Source: Lytechinus pictus (Eukaryota; Echinodermata; Echinoidea; Temnopleuroida; Toxopneustidae). From it: DNA of 64,000 nt. The position numbers and the translations under genes are program-made. Shown piece after piece: positions 13,274 to 23,654 of the stretch (within the stretch, counting starts at the first letter, position 1; every line of letters begins with the position of its first letter). A model generated the notes under the pieces. It worked only from the letters and a program-made list of their open reading frames with translations, was not told where the DNA came from and ran no database searches. The stretch lies in the NCBI RefSeq assembly GCF_037042905.1, contig NC_087245.1, positions 5,843,501-5,907,500 on the forward strand, read 5' to 3'.

Positions 13274-13735
13274 ATAAGTACTTCAAACGAACCTTACTTC
13301 ATTTTTGGACGAACGAACCTTCGAATAAACGAACCTCATTTTGTTCAAGTTGTCGGACTAACGAACCTTGGGATTAACGAACCTCATTTCGTTTGCGGAC
13401 TAACGAACCTTCGGAATTACGAACCTCATTTCGTTTGCGGACTAACGAACCTTCGGAATTACGAACCTCATTTCGTTTTCGGACTAACGAACCTTCAGAA
13501 TTACGAACCTTATTTCGTTTTGGGACTAACCTTCGGAATTACGAACCTCATTTCGTTTTCGGACTAACGAACCTTCGGAATTACGAACCTCATTTCGTTT
13601 TCGGACTAACGAACCTTCGGAAATACGATCCTTATTTCGTTTTCGGACTAACTAACCTTCGGAATTACGAACCTTCGGAATATTCTAACCTTCGGAATAA
13701 CAAAGCGTCGGAATTACGAATGTATGCGCTTAATT
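13274..13735 (-). repeat. 42-bp minisatellite array, reverse orientation
   Basis: The unit core is GGACTAACGAACCTTCGGAA, then TTACGAACCTCATTTCG. ACCTCATT recurs at 13381 and 13423, a 42-bp period. It is the reverse complement of the array at 11360-11872. The two reading frames through it are periodicity artefacts. The array starts directly at the right end of mariner-type MITE M1. Confidence 0.85.
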
Positions 13736-16456
13736 CCTCGTGATGGAGACACTATACCTGTGGGGTGGATCAGACGATGCAAAACCTATTAGTTCAGTTC
13801 AGTTTTATCCAATAATTACTAGTTACATTACATCTCAGCCAATCAAAATCATGGAACAGAAAGTGGTCAAGTCTGACTACTTGTCAGACAGGAATGATGA
13901 TGAAACGCTCTACTACTGGAATCTTTCAAACGCCTAAAATCCAGATCTTTCACTTGACATGTCTATCGTGGTGACCATATAGTAGAAGGATGCCCCTTTA
14001 TCTCTTTCTGTCCATCCTATATAAGCTCCCTGCATCTTTACTTTCTTCTTTCATTTGCAATACCTTTATCAGGGCATTAAATCTGAAAATCGGCTGCCAG
14101 TCGGTCTCGATAAAAGCTTTAAAGGGAATATCCATGCAATGGTTTTAAAATTCAATATGATCACGAATTAGTAATAATAAAAAATGATAATTTCTTCTGA
14201 AAATTTACTTTTCATCCTGTGTGACTAATGACATAACTATGCCATGAATAATAATCTAGTTCTACAACTAAGTTTTTTTAATGTACATGATTCTTATATT
14301 TTTTTCGATTGTAATAGCCACCATCATTTTCATAGTATTATTTTTTTTGCTCAAAAAATTTATTACAAAGTTGTTCAGTAATTTAAATGTGATTGATTTG
14401 GGGCGTGTATTTTCCTCGTTTTCTATAATTTCTATTTGAATAGTGTACCTATCCAAATATCAGGCTTTACAAAATGTTTTCCTCATTGTGCCATCACATT
14501 TAATGCGTGTTAGACGGTACAGAAATGCAAGCCAAGTTTACTTTTTTCATATTTAAACACACAAAAAAAAATCGTATGCTGGAAACGTGCATTGCATTTT
14601 GTACCCTCTAACACGCAAGGCACATATAAGCAAAAATTTTGAAAGGCACGAGTCCGTGTTTCTCCTAAACTACAAATGGAGACGTTTTCTCATAATTATG
14701 TTACCCCTTTGAAAATGACATCTTACAGAGATCGTTCAAGGAAAAGAGAGAAGAAAGAAACAAAGCTAGTGGAAAGGTTGAAAGGTAAATGTGATTCTGC
14801 TAAAAAGGCCAAGGCAATTCTGACCGTGCCAGAACCCGCCTTGTCTATTGTCAAAATATCCCCTTCCCAATAGACTCAAATACAAATGGAGAGTTACCGG
14901 TAATTAATCCTTATAAAAAGGCATCAGGTATTTTTAAATGACATCTATTTTTTTTTACTTTCGATCTTTCCTGCAAAATAATTGATAAGCACAAAACGGA
15001 AGAGAAGAAAGTGACGTAAGCTTTTTCATTCACCATGATCTTCCTGACATTTTGATTTCAGTAGTGCAAAAAGACTGTACGGGAATGTGCGACTGTTTTT
15101 CTTTTATTCACTGTCGGTAAATAACCTTTTGCTACTGTTTGCGAGAAAGGTATATGAACGGTAGGCATTGCTTAAAGGGCGGCATCGGAAAGAAATATAA
15201 TATTGGCAACGGTCCTTTCTGATATTTGCTGGTGCAGCCTGTCTAATCATCAATGGAAGTGCAAACCATATGAGCACTATCATGAATAACCCGCTCGTCT
15301 TACATTTTTTTTTTAATTTACTTTCCCGTCTAAGGCCCTACAACAAAACCTTGATATAATTTTTCATAACGTTTTTTTTTACGTTTTGAAACGTTTAGTG
15401 TTTTCTAAGTCTATTTTATGCATCATCTTTCCAGTCCACAGGGCCTGCATAAATCATTTAGACGTTATCGTAACGTTTCATCAACGTTCAGAAAAAACGT
15501 TTTGTATTATTTCGGTATCTATGCAATATCTGACACATTGTCCTTGATTGAAGACATTTCCTAAAATTTTGCGTTGAATAGACGTAGCTTTTTCCACTCT
15601 GGAACAAAACTATTGCCCGAACCTTTAGAGAAGTACGAGAAAAATCAGGATAAATATTTTGTGTAAAACACATAATTTTAATTTGATATTATAAATTCAA
15701 TCTATTTAAATTTACTATCAGAAACAACAACAAACATGTATGTCAGCAGGGGCACTTGCTAAGTTTTCTAGTTTTAAAATGACTGGATTTTATTTTTTTA
15801 ATGACATGAAACAATTATTTTTTTTGATAGACTTTCTATTAAGTACCCAGCTGATAACTTATTTCTTCAGTTGTTATGTGTCTTTAGGGTATAGCAAAAG
15901 ATGTGTTATATTGCTTGACATGTAAGAGGGGGGTTCACCGTTAATTACTCTAAGACGTCCAAGTACCTCTTTCTGAGCTATAGTGACTCTTCTTTTCCAT
16001 GTAATTTAGACTTGGGAGCTAACTTTCACCCATTTAAATTCATACCTGATAAATACACTGACTCATTAGATAATTGAACGAGATTTTGTTCTACCTTTAA
16101 TACCAAATGAATATGGAATGCATGGGTAGTGTCACAATAGTCTGCAGGCTCAGACCCTGATTGAAAGTTTGATCAGCAAGTGTGTCTCCACGCAAAGACA
16201 AGTGTCACAGGGTGTCGGGACGACCAACCCTGAAAAAATAAAGAAGGAGTAGAAGAGGAGGGGAGAAGGGGGGGGGGGTAAAAAAAGAAGAAGAGTGTAA
16301 AAAGAGAACTCTACAATACACTTGTCAAAAAAAAACTCGGGGTCTCTGGTCGTGTTGGTAGTAATTGTTTTAATGCCGAAAAGACTGTAAATAGGGCATG
16401 AGAATGGAAAAATAGCGACTTGTGTAGAAAACAACAGTATTGTTTATCTCAATTTA
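13736..16456. other. AT-rich intergenic stretch with one small inverted pair
   Basis: No gene is supported. A small inverted pair is visible: ATGCGTGTTAGACGGTAC at about 14503 and GTACCCTCTAACACGCAAGG ending at 14620, about 120 bp overall. It could be a short MITE. A G run lies near 16270-16278. Confidence 0.45.
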
Positions 16457-17419
16457 CACCAACGCTACGTCCATGCAGTTCTCGCTACGTCAAAGAAAAA
16501 TGACTATTTCAATTTCATTTTCAATCATTATTTCCAATTTCAAACAATTGAGGCTTGTATGTTTTATACACACATCAATGGTGATCAGGTACATTAATTA
16601 CCGAGCCATGACGCAGTGGGAACTGCGGAAGCGTACTGAGAGCGTACCGAGAAACGTTAGTCACGTGGCATAGTCTTCTTGATCTTTGGAGACCCATTTT
16701 CCGCAACGTGGACTTTGAACACGTCCAACGCAAAGTCCACATAGCAGCAGCACTGTCTGAATAGTGCGTAGTAATGACGCAGCAAGGAACGTCTTAGGAC
16801 CTACTAACAACTCCAACGACGTAGCATAGATGTGGTGGAACGGAAAGAATTAGGAACAACTCTGTCCATATCTACTGCGGGGCCGCTACACATAATCAGT
16901 TATCGCTACGTCCTCTACACCAGATGAAGTTCTGGCTACGTTGTTGAAATTCAGAAGAAACCATAGGACGCGGTGTCAACTTCATTTGATTTTCTAAAAA
17001 CGCAGAAGCGTTCCATGCTACGTCAAAACGGTTCGCACTACGTTCTGACTACATTGCGCGACTTTCTGTACATTCGTCTATTTGGACGTAGCGCCAATTA
17101 ATTAACTGGGCGCGTAGGGGCAGTACAGTAGACATGTGCAGAGCTGTTACGTTCTTTCGGTGTCCGCTACGTTGCTAGCTGTTTGTAGGTCTTTAATTAC
17201 GGCGTCATTACTACGCTCTGTTCAGACGGCGCTCCCGCTACGTGGACTTTGGACATGTTCAAAGTCCACGTGGCGGAAACTTGGTCTCTGGAGATGACGC
17301 AGACTATGCCACATCAATAACAGTTCGGCTACGCTCTCAGTACGCCTTAGCAGTTCAGACTACGTCATGGCATTTTTTTTTCTTGACGCAGCGAGAACTA
17401 CATGGAAGTAGCGTTGGTG
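16457..17419. mobile_element. CpG-rich foldback element
   Basis: The termini CACCAACGCTACGTCCATG and its imperfect complement CATGGAAGTAGCGTTGGTG are flanked by TA on both sides (16455-16456, 17420-17421). The inverted arms run for several hundred bases. For example GCGTACTGAGAGCGTA pairs with TACGCTCTCAGTACGC, and TGGCATAGTC with GACTATGCCA. Within each arm GTGGACTTTGAACACGTCC and AAAGTCCAC make a secondary hairpin. CTACGTC/GACGTAG motifs recur throughout. No protein is encoded. Confidence 0.75.
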
Positions 17420-17998
17420 TAATGGGGATATCTGTTATATCAGATAGCCTTGAATGATGAGGTTCCAAATTGGGCAAGGTAATCATGGGACAACCTTATT
17501 TTTGGATGATTTAAGTAAAAGGAACAAATTAATAAATATAAAGAGAACAGAAAGTGACAGAAACTGAATAAATGAGTATTGAAAGGAATGTCTATTAAGT
17601 TTTATTTTTGTCTTTTTCCTCCGAGAGGAAAACTTATTGTTTATTTGTTCCACTCAGCTTCAACCGTATCGATACAGTTTACCATGGCGCAATTCTTAAC
17701 CATGTCACTATTAATGTGCAAACACAGTTGTGTTCTGAAAAGTATTACGGCATATATAATCTCATTATGATAGACGCCCCCCCCCCCCGAAAAAGCCTTA
17801 GCTTATAACCGGCTGACAAAGGGGGGGGGGGATAGTTAAAATGTAGGAGTGGCTTGTCAGAGACGCATTTCCTTCTATAGCCGATGGTGGCGTCAAGCCT
17901 AATCGTGGTCATTGTGGTTCATGTTTTGAGGTGTCTTTCCGCCAACATGTCCAAGAACCACCCTTCGTAAACCACTCATCATGATTCTTCCCACAAAA

Positions 17999-20232
17999 CA
18001 TGAGCGGAAATCCCAGGGGGGACAGGGGGGACGTGTCCCACCTACACAATATCAAATGTACCCCCTACTATTTTTGGTCTTTTATGATGGTAAGAAATAC
18101 ATCATTCTAAATCGAAATAAAACATGTATTTTGGGACTAGTTGGGACGAGATGACCGTACTTTTGGGATGATAACCTTTTTTTTCTTGTCACATTTCCCC
18201 GCCCCTTTCCCCATAGGCAGATCCAGGGGGCCGAGGCCCCCCCCTCCCCTATTGGCAGAGCAAAAAAAGGGAAAGAAAGAAGGAAAAAGGAAAAAAGGAG
18301 GGAAAAGAGAGGAGAAAAAGAAGAGAAGGACGACGAGTGCATAAAATAAGATGAGGGGAAGACTTGGAAAATAAAAAGAATCTTTCGCGCCACTATATAA
18401 AATTTTCGCTCGCGCTTCGCGCTCCCATTGCCTGTTAGGTGATTTACATATCTTGTTCAATTTGGAGCTCAAATATCAAGTTTGGAAGTCAATATGCAAA
18501 ACATATTTCACCTCGGAAATCGAACTTTCATTATTTTGTGTGATTTACAAATTGATTTTTAAAAGTGCTATGTAAAAATGTCAGTTTTATGGTCTGAATA
18601 ATTTTATCAACATTTGCTGCTTGCGCTGCGTGCTCGCAAATTTTGATACATCAGGTACCTATTATTTTCGTGTATTCCATAAAGTTTTTAAAATATCCCT
18701 TTTCATGTCTGATTTTCAAGACATATCAGCTAGCGCTGCACGCTGGCATTTTGATTGGCGAGTTATGTATGTTTCAATATTGATTATACAACAAACTACT
18801 TAAAATCCCCTTTTCATGATATTTTATCAAAAATGTTAGCTCGCGATTTGCGCTGGCATTAATGGTTAAAAATACATATTAACTGATGCATCCTATTCAT
18901 AATTACAAAAGTGAAATGTCCAGTTTTTATGCCATAATATCATCAGATTTCGCGCCCTCATTAGGCATCAATAAATATGATATTAATTTAATAATTAAAT
19001 TGTCACTTTTGTTTCATCTCGCGCTTAGCAAGAGGAATAGGAAGATAGTCATCATTTTCATGACATGTCGTAAGGATATCCCGGTCCTTGTCAAAACTCA
19101 AAGTAATAATAATGAAAATTTTAGCTCTTTTTTTTAAGTGCGATCCATATCCACCTTACAATTTTCCTACACAGTGCTTGAAATATCAAGCTGTAATTGA
19201 CTCTTTTTTCAGATCGGAATATCAAAGTTTCATGATTTTCATGATTAAAGATGTATTTAGAATGCCTAGATTCTAGGTCTAAATATGAAACACGCGCGCG
19301 CATGTATATTCAAATAATCAACTTGTTCTCTATCTAAATCATTATCCAGTTTCAGATCACAATATCAAAATTTTTCTGCTCGCGCTTTGTGCTCGCATTA
19401 TTAATGTAAGAAGACCCCCTATTACTCATCCTTTTCATGATTTACAAAACATTGATTTTTATTGATTTATTTTATTTAAACACGGTCAAAAGCCCTCGAT
19501 CAGCCTATGGCTGTTTACAAAACATGAACAGAGTGGCCCATTTTTAGGTCTAAATCTCGATTTTTTTTCTGCTCGCGCTTCGCGCTCGCATCAATTTTTG
19601 AATTTTATAGCTATCCTGTTCACGATTACAAAAAAATTGCCATTCTTTCTTTAGAAATTTTCAGCTCGCGCTTCGCGCTCGCATTTTTTGATTGTTGAAA
19701 TATGTAACGCCTTCATGGCTAAGTGCAAGCAGTCCTTAACAGGTACCTTTTCAACAGGTACCAGTTCAAAACTTATATAAAAAATTTCTGCTCGCGCTTC
19801 GCGCTCGCATTATTTGATTGTTAAATGCTATCTGCACGCAGTCTTTAACAGGTATCTTTTCCATCAGTTCATTTCTGCTCGCGCTTTGCGTTCGTAGTAA
19901 TTATTAAGTTGCATACTTTTTTTACAGGATAACAAACATTGCCCAGAATGTTCAAATTTTAGGAAAAAATACATAAAATTTCCAAAAAATTAGCTCGCGC
20001 TTCGCGCTCGCATCATATAAATAAAGATTATGATATTATATATGAATTTATAAGAATAAAGCTAAGAAGTGACTTTTGAGGACTACCCCTTTAAAGAAAC
20101 AAACACAAATCATCTTCGAGCTGCCGATTGGGGAAAATATGGCTGAAACAAATTTCCGCCCCCCCCCCTATTGGCGAAGGCTGGATCCGCCCCTGTGTCC
20201 CCCCTACCTTTTGGGAGAGATTTCCGCCCCTG
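17999..20232 (+). mobile_element. hAT-like element C1, containing nested element A1
   Basis: The left end CATGAGCGGAAATCCC and the right end GATTTCCGCCCCTG are inverted repeats. The exact 8-bp direct repeat CCACAAAA flanks them (17991-17998 and 20233-20240), which supports hAT-type transposition. The interior is interrupted by family A at about 18212-20195. Outside A, only GGGGGGACGTGTCCC-type C-family sequence remains. No transposase frame was found, so it is non-autonomous. A second copy, C2, lies at 39490-40894 in the opposite orientation. Confidence 0.8.
18212..20195 (+). mobile_element. Family A element, copy A1, with spaced GC-rich motifs
   Basis: It starts CCATAGGCAGATCCAGGGGG and ends GGCGAAGGCTGGATCCGCCC. 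The body is AT-rich and carries about a dozen islands of the motif CTCGCGCTTCGCGCTCG, exact or decayed. They lie near 18408, 18617, 18731, 18838, 18947, 19018, 19379, 19572, 19664, 19791, 19876 and 19993, roughly 70-360 bp apart. It is collinear with A2 at 42813-44294. There is no credible open frame. The nearest match in form is a non-autonomous DNA transposon. Confidence 0.7.
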
Positions 20233-20266
20233 CCACAAAATAATGTGTAGGCCTATTATTAGTTAG

Positions 20267-20476
20267 TCATGAGATAACATGATATTGATTGGCATATCGT
20301 ATAATTGAATTGAGCAAGATACTATTGAATGTGATTGTACAAGCAAACATTAAATAAAATTCAACACTTAGGCCGTCACTACCAGGTGACTTATGAATAT
20401 TCATAGACCTCAGTGCGAGCCAGCATTCATTTTCTGTAAGCTTTCCCTCGCATATATTTGCTTCTTCATCATTCAA
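20267..20476 (-). pseudogene. LINE reverse transcriptase, N-terminal fragment
   Basis: A 69-codon minus-strand frame with LTENECWLALRSMNIHKSPG followed by SDGLSVEFY. This matches the conserved finger region of LINE reverse transcriptases (LTxxExxxAL...NKSPGxDGxxxEFY). The frame loses similarity after EFYLMF, and no YxDD catalytic motif is present downstream. The domain is therefore truncated before the active site, close to the right end of hAT-like element C1. Confidence 0.75.
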
Positions 20477-20939
20477 AACATTGAATTTTAAGTTAGATAT
20501 AGTCGTTAAAATTAGCCCTTACATATCTTTTTGATACAGTTTAGTATAGAATTCATGTACATTCTACAATTTTTTATCTTCCTTAATAATCTTCCCATTA
20601 ATATCAATAGTTTATTTCTTTCTTTTGCCTTTTGCTTTTTCAAGCTGAAAAAGAAAATTAGACGATTTCTCTCCAAACTCAAGCCACCTTGCTCTTGATC
20701 GGACATACGCACCTTTGCATTGATATTCATACCATTTATCAATCTCATGTTTTAAACTACTAATTTCATCTACATCTTCGCTACTTTGATCCTTATCTGA
20801 TTTCTGACAAAGCTGATTATATCTTTTTCAATGTATATGATTTATTCCCTTTTCTTCTTTGACACATCAGAAGCAGCTGAACTCCTTTGTTTTTATTTTA
20901 CACATCTCCCGCTGCAGCTGATCATCAATATTGTTATAT

Positions 20940-21480
20940 TCAAATTGGATCTAAAAAAAACCCATTTTTTATGCCTTGTTTAAAAATTTCATCGTTAATC
21001 AAGGAATTGCTCAATTTCCCAAAACCCTTTCCCATCTTTTTTGTTGTCACCTGAAGTTTCATCGTTACGGCATTGTGATCGCACTTTAACACTGGTTTAA
21101 TATCAAGAGAGTGTACATACGGAACAAATGCTATGAAAACTAACCAATAATCAAGCCGTGAATATGTATTGAGTGATATTTGCCTCCAAGTAAATTGTCT
21201 CCTCTCTGGGAAGCTTTTTCTCCATATTTCAATTTCAAAATTTAACAAACCATTTTTTAGGTAATATGTATATGACATTCCGCTTGTATCTAACGTTTTA
21301 TCTTGCACACAATTCCAGTCTCCTCCTGCGATCATAGCATCAATCTGTTTCTTTAATCTATTCACCCAATAGTATAGTGACGCATAAACTGACTCCTTCC
21401 GTGTATTTTTCGCAGGGGCTTATACATTCGGCAAAAATAAGCAAGATCATGACTCACGAATCTTAGTGCAATGGACCTAT
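20940..21480 (-). pseudogene. LINE APE-type endonuclease, C-terminal part
   Basis: The 141-codon minus-strand frame at 20940-21365 contains IAGGDWNCVQD (phosphodiesterase core, GDxN), RRQFTWRQISLNTYSRLDYW (substrate-loop and SRLD motif) and CDHNAVTMKL (the catalytic DH). Translation upstream to 21480 in the neighbouring frame gives SKGNDRSIALRF and LAYFCRMYKPLRKIH, so one frameshift separates the pieces. Catalytic Asp, Asn and His residues are still present. It joins directly to the lowest of the four tandem copies. Confidence 0.8.
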
Positions 21481-22760
21481 CATTACCTTTGGAATATCAT
21501 ATTAATCATATTAATGTCAAGATCGTTTCTGATTAAAATAGCTACACCTTTTGAGTGTTTCTTTCCATGGTCATATATTCCTAAACCTTTCTATTCGTTT
21601 GAAATAAAATTTTCCAGATCTATTGACAAAAAAAGTTTCTTGTAATGGTCACAATTTTGACGTTTCAATCATAAAAATTATTTTTATCTTTTAAGTGTGT
21701 CACATATTCCTCGTACGTTTAACGTTACAAAGTGTGATTTGCAATCACTTAATAATCATTTGCAAATTTTGTAATTGACTTTAATTTGTTATAATAAAAA
21801 CATCACCTTTGGAATATCATATTAATAATATTAATGTCAAGATCGTTTCTGATTAAAATAGCTACACCTTCTGAGTGTTTCTTTCCATGGTCATATATTC
21901 CTAAACCTTTCTATTCGTTTGAAATAAAATTTTCCAGATCTATTGACAAAAAAAGTTTCTTGTAATGGTCACAATTTTGACGTTTCAATCATAAAAATTA
22001 TTTTTATCTTTTAAGTGTGTCACATATTCCTCGTACGTTTAACGTTACAAAGTGTGATTTGCAATCACTTAATAATCATTTGCAAATTTTGTAATTGACT
22101 TTAATTTGTTATAATAAAAACATCACCTTTGGAATATCATATTAATAATATTAATGTCAAGATCGATTCTGATTAAAATAGCTACACCTTCTGAGTGTTT
22201 CTTTCCATGGTCATATATTCCTAAACCTTTCTATTCGTTTGAAATAAAATTTTCCAGATCTATTGACAAAAAGGTTTCTTGTAATGGTCACAATTTTGAC
22301 GTTTCAATCATAAAAATGATTTTTTTTCTTTTAAGTGTGTCACATATTCCTCGTACGTTTAACGTTACAAAGTGTGATTTGCAATCACTTAATAATCATT
22401 TGCAAATTTTGTAATTGACTTTAATTTGTTATAATAAAAACATCACCTTTGGAATATCATATTAATAATATTAATGTCAAGATCGTTTCTGATTAAAATA
22501 GCTACACCTTTTGAGTGTTTCTTTCCATGGTCATATATTCCTAAACCTTTCTATTCGTTTGAAATAAAATTTTCCAGATCTATTGACAAAATAAGTTTCT
22601 TGTAATGGTCACAGTTTTGACGTTTCAATCATAAAAATTATTTTTTTCTTTTAAGTGTGTCACATATTCCTCGTACGTTTAACGTTACAAAGTGTGATTT
22701 GCAATCACTTAATAATCAGTTGCAAATTTTGTAATTGAGTTTAATTTGTTATAATAAAAA
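21481..22760 (-). repeat. Four tandem 320-bp copies of a LINE endonuclease segment
   Basis: Copies start at 21481, 21801, 22121 and 22441, each beginning CATYACCTTTGGAATATCAT. The period is exactly 320 bp and there are 4.0 units. Copies differ by only a few bases. On the minus strand each unit encodes the endonuclease N-terminus: VTLNVRGICDTLKR, then CDHYKKLFLSIDLENFISNE, then a stop, then HGKKHSKGVAILIRNDLDIN. Every unit carries the same stops, so the amplification followed, or froze, an already broken element. Confidence 0.9.
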
Positions 22761-22851
22761 CAGAATAAAAAAAACGTGAATAGGCTCCGTCATAAAGTTG
22801 TATAGTTATCAAAATCCAAATGCTTCAAATCTATCTTTCTCAAATCTGAAC

Positions 22852-23208
22852 TCACTTCTTCTTGCTCTTTACTTTTTTCATTTTCCTTTTCTTGGTCTTT
22901 GATTCTTTGGGTTTTCCGGCAGTAGACGCTATATGTTTCGTCATCATGTATTTCATATGTTTGCTGCCGTGCACGCTGTTCCTCGTCGTTACGATTCGGC
23001 GTTGTTCCACTCGCCTTCGCTTGTGATCACGTGCAAGCAATACGTTGGTTGCTCCAGGCGAATTGCCCGACGCGGTTCCAGCACTGTATAAAGCTGATCG
23101 CGTCCTCAACGGCGATCGGAGATCGATGGCTTCGGATGTATCTCTGCTCTCTGACGGTTGCTGAACGAGCTTTTTGATGAAGTCCGCGAGACGAGCTTGT
23201 CGCGTCAT
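22852..23208 (-). pseudogene. LINE ORF1-like basic C-terminal part
   Basis: A 118-codon open frame on the minus strand with codon-like, higher GC composition than its flanks. It starts MTRQARLADFIKKLVQQPSE and ends in a lysine-rich tail (KTKKRKMKKVKSKKK). The zinc knuckle lies just upstream in a shifted frame (23430-23290). The LINE endonuclease follows downstream. I read it as the tail of the nucleic-acid-binding ORF1 protein of the same element. A stop at about 23248 separates it from the knuckle. An unrelated host gene is the weaker alternative. Confidence 0.5.
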
Positions 23209-23279
23209 GTTGCTTGGATTCGCTGTATCGACGGCCTGCGTTGAATCGCTATCTTTGAGGTTTCCAGGTGCTGTAGGTT

Positions 23280-23430
23280 GTCGTAGCGGTGAAGCTATAG
23301 TGCGCGGTTGTTTTGTGGGCAGTCATTCTTCATATGCTCGGCGTTATTACAAAGTTGACATTTTTCATCATTGTGGCATGAGGATACATGGTGTCCCGAT
23401 TCAAGGCATCTATATGGAGCATGTAACTGG
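23280..23430 (-). pseudogene. CCHC zinc-knuckle remnant
   Basis: The minus-strand frame reads PYRCLESGHHVSSCHNDEKC, then QLCNNAEHMKNDCPQN. CQLCNNAEHMKNDC fits C-x2-C-x4-H-x4-C exactly, and the preceding RCLESGHHVSSC resembles a decayed first knuckle. Such knuckles are typical of retroelement nucleic-acid-binding proteins. Stops bound it on both sides, so it is a fragment. Its position just before the basic ORF1-like frame supports a common origin. Confidence 0.65.
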
Positions 23431-23654
23431 GCCAGCTACACCGGAGTTTTCGGGTTGCTCGAGATGTTATCGTTTTCGTCTTATTATCAATACATGCCAT
23501 TTTAGCCGCTCAGCTTGTTGCCATAATGTCAACAAGCTTGAATGATAAAGGGCTTAAATAAATAAGACACATTCCATCGGAGCTCTCTGAATGTCAGCAA
23601 CGCTTATGTCCTACCAGTGTTCACATTTCCAGGCTATATAGTTCACTATACAGT

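Larger units (their letters stand above)
20267..23545 (-). mobile_element. Degenerate LINE (L1/Tx1-like), minus strand
   Basis: Reading along the minus strand, the parts occur in the normal LINE order. First is an ORF1 remnant with a CCHC knuckle and basic tail (23545-22852). The endonuclease N-terminus follows, amplified four times (22760-21481), then the endonuclease C-terminus (21480-20940). Next is a linker with LFFFSLKKQKAKERNK-like sequence (about 20748-20512), and last the start of the reverse transcriptase (20476-20267). Frameshifts and stops break every part and the 3' half is missing, so it is not active. Assignment to the L1/Tx1 group rests on the endonuclease type and the ORF1 knuckle and is tentative. 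Confidence 0.75.

Noticed and set aside
11360..13735. CRISPR-like regular repeats
   Set aside because: Units are contiguous with no unique spacers, and the surroundings are eukaryotic.
18082..18472. Overlapping hydrophobic frames on the minus strand
   Set aside because: They are translation of the purine-rich left part of family A element A1.
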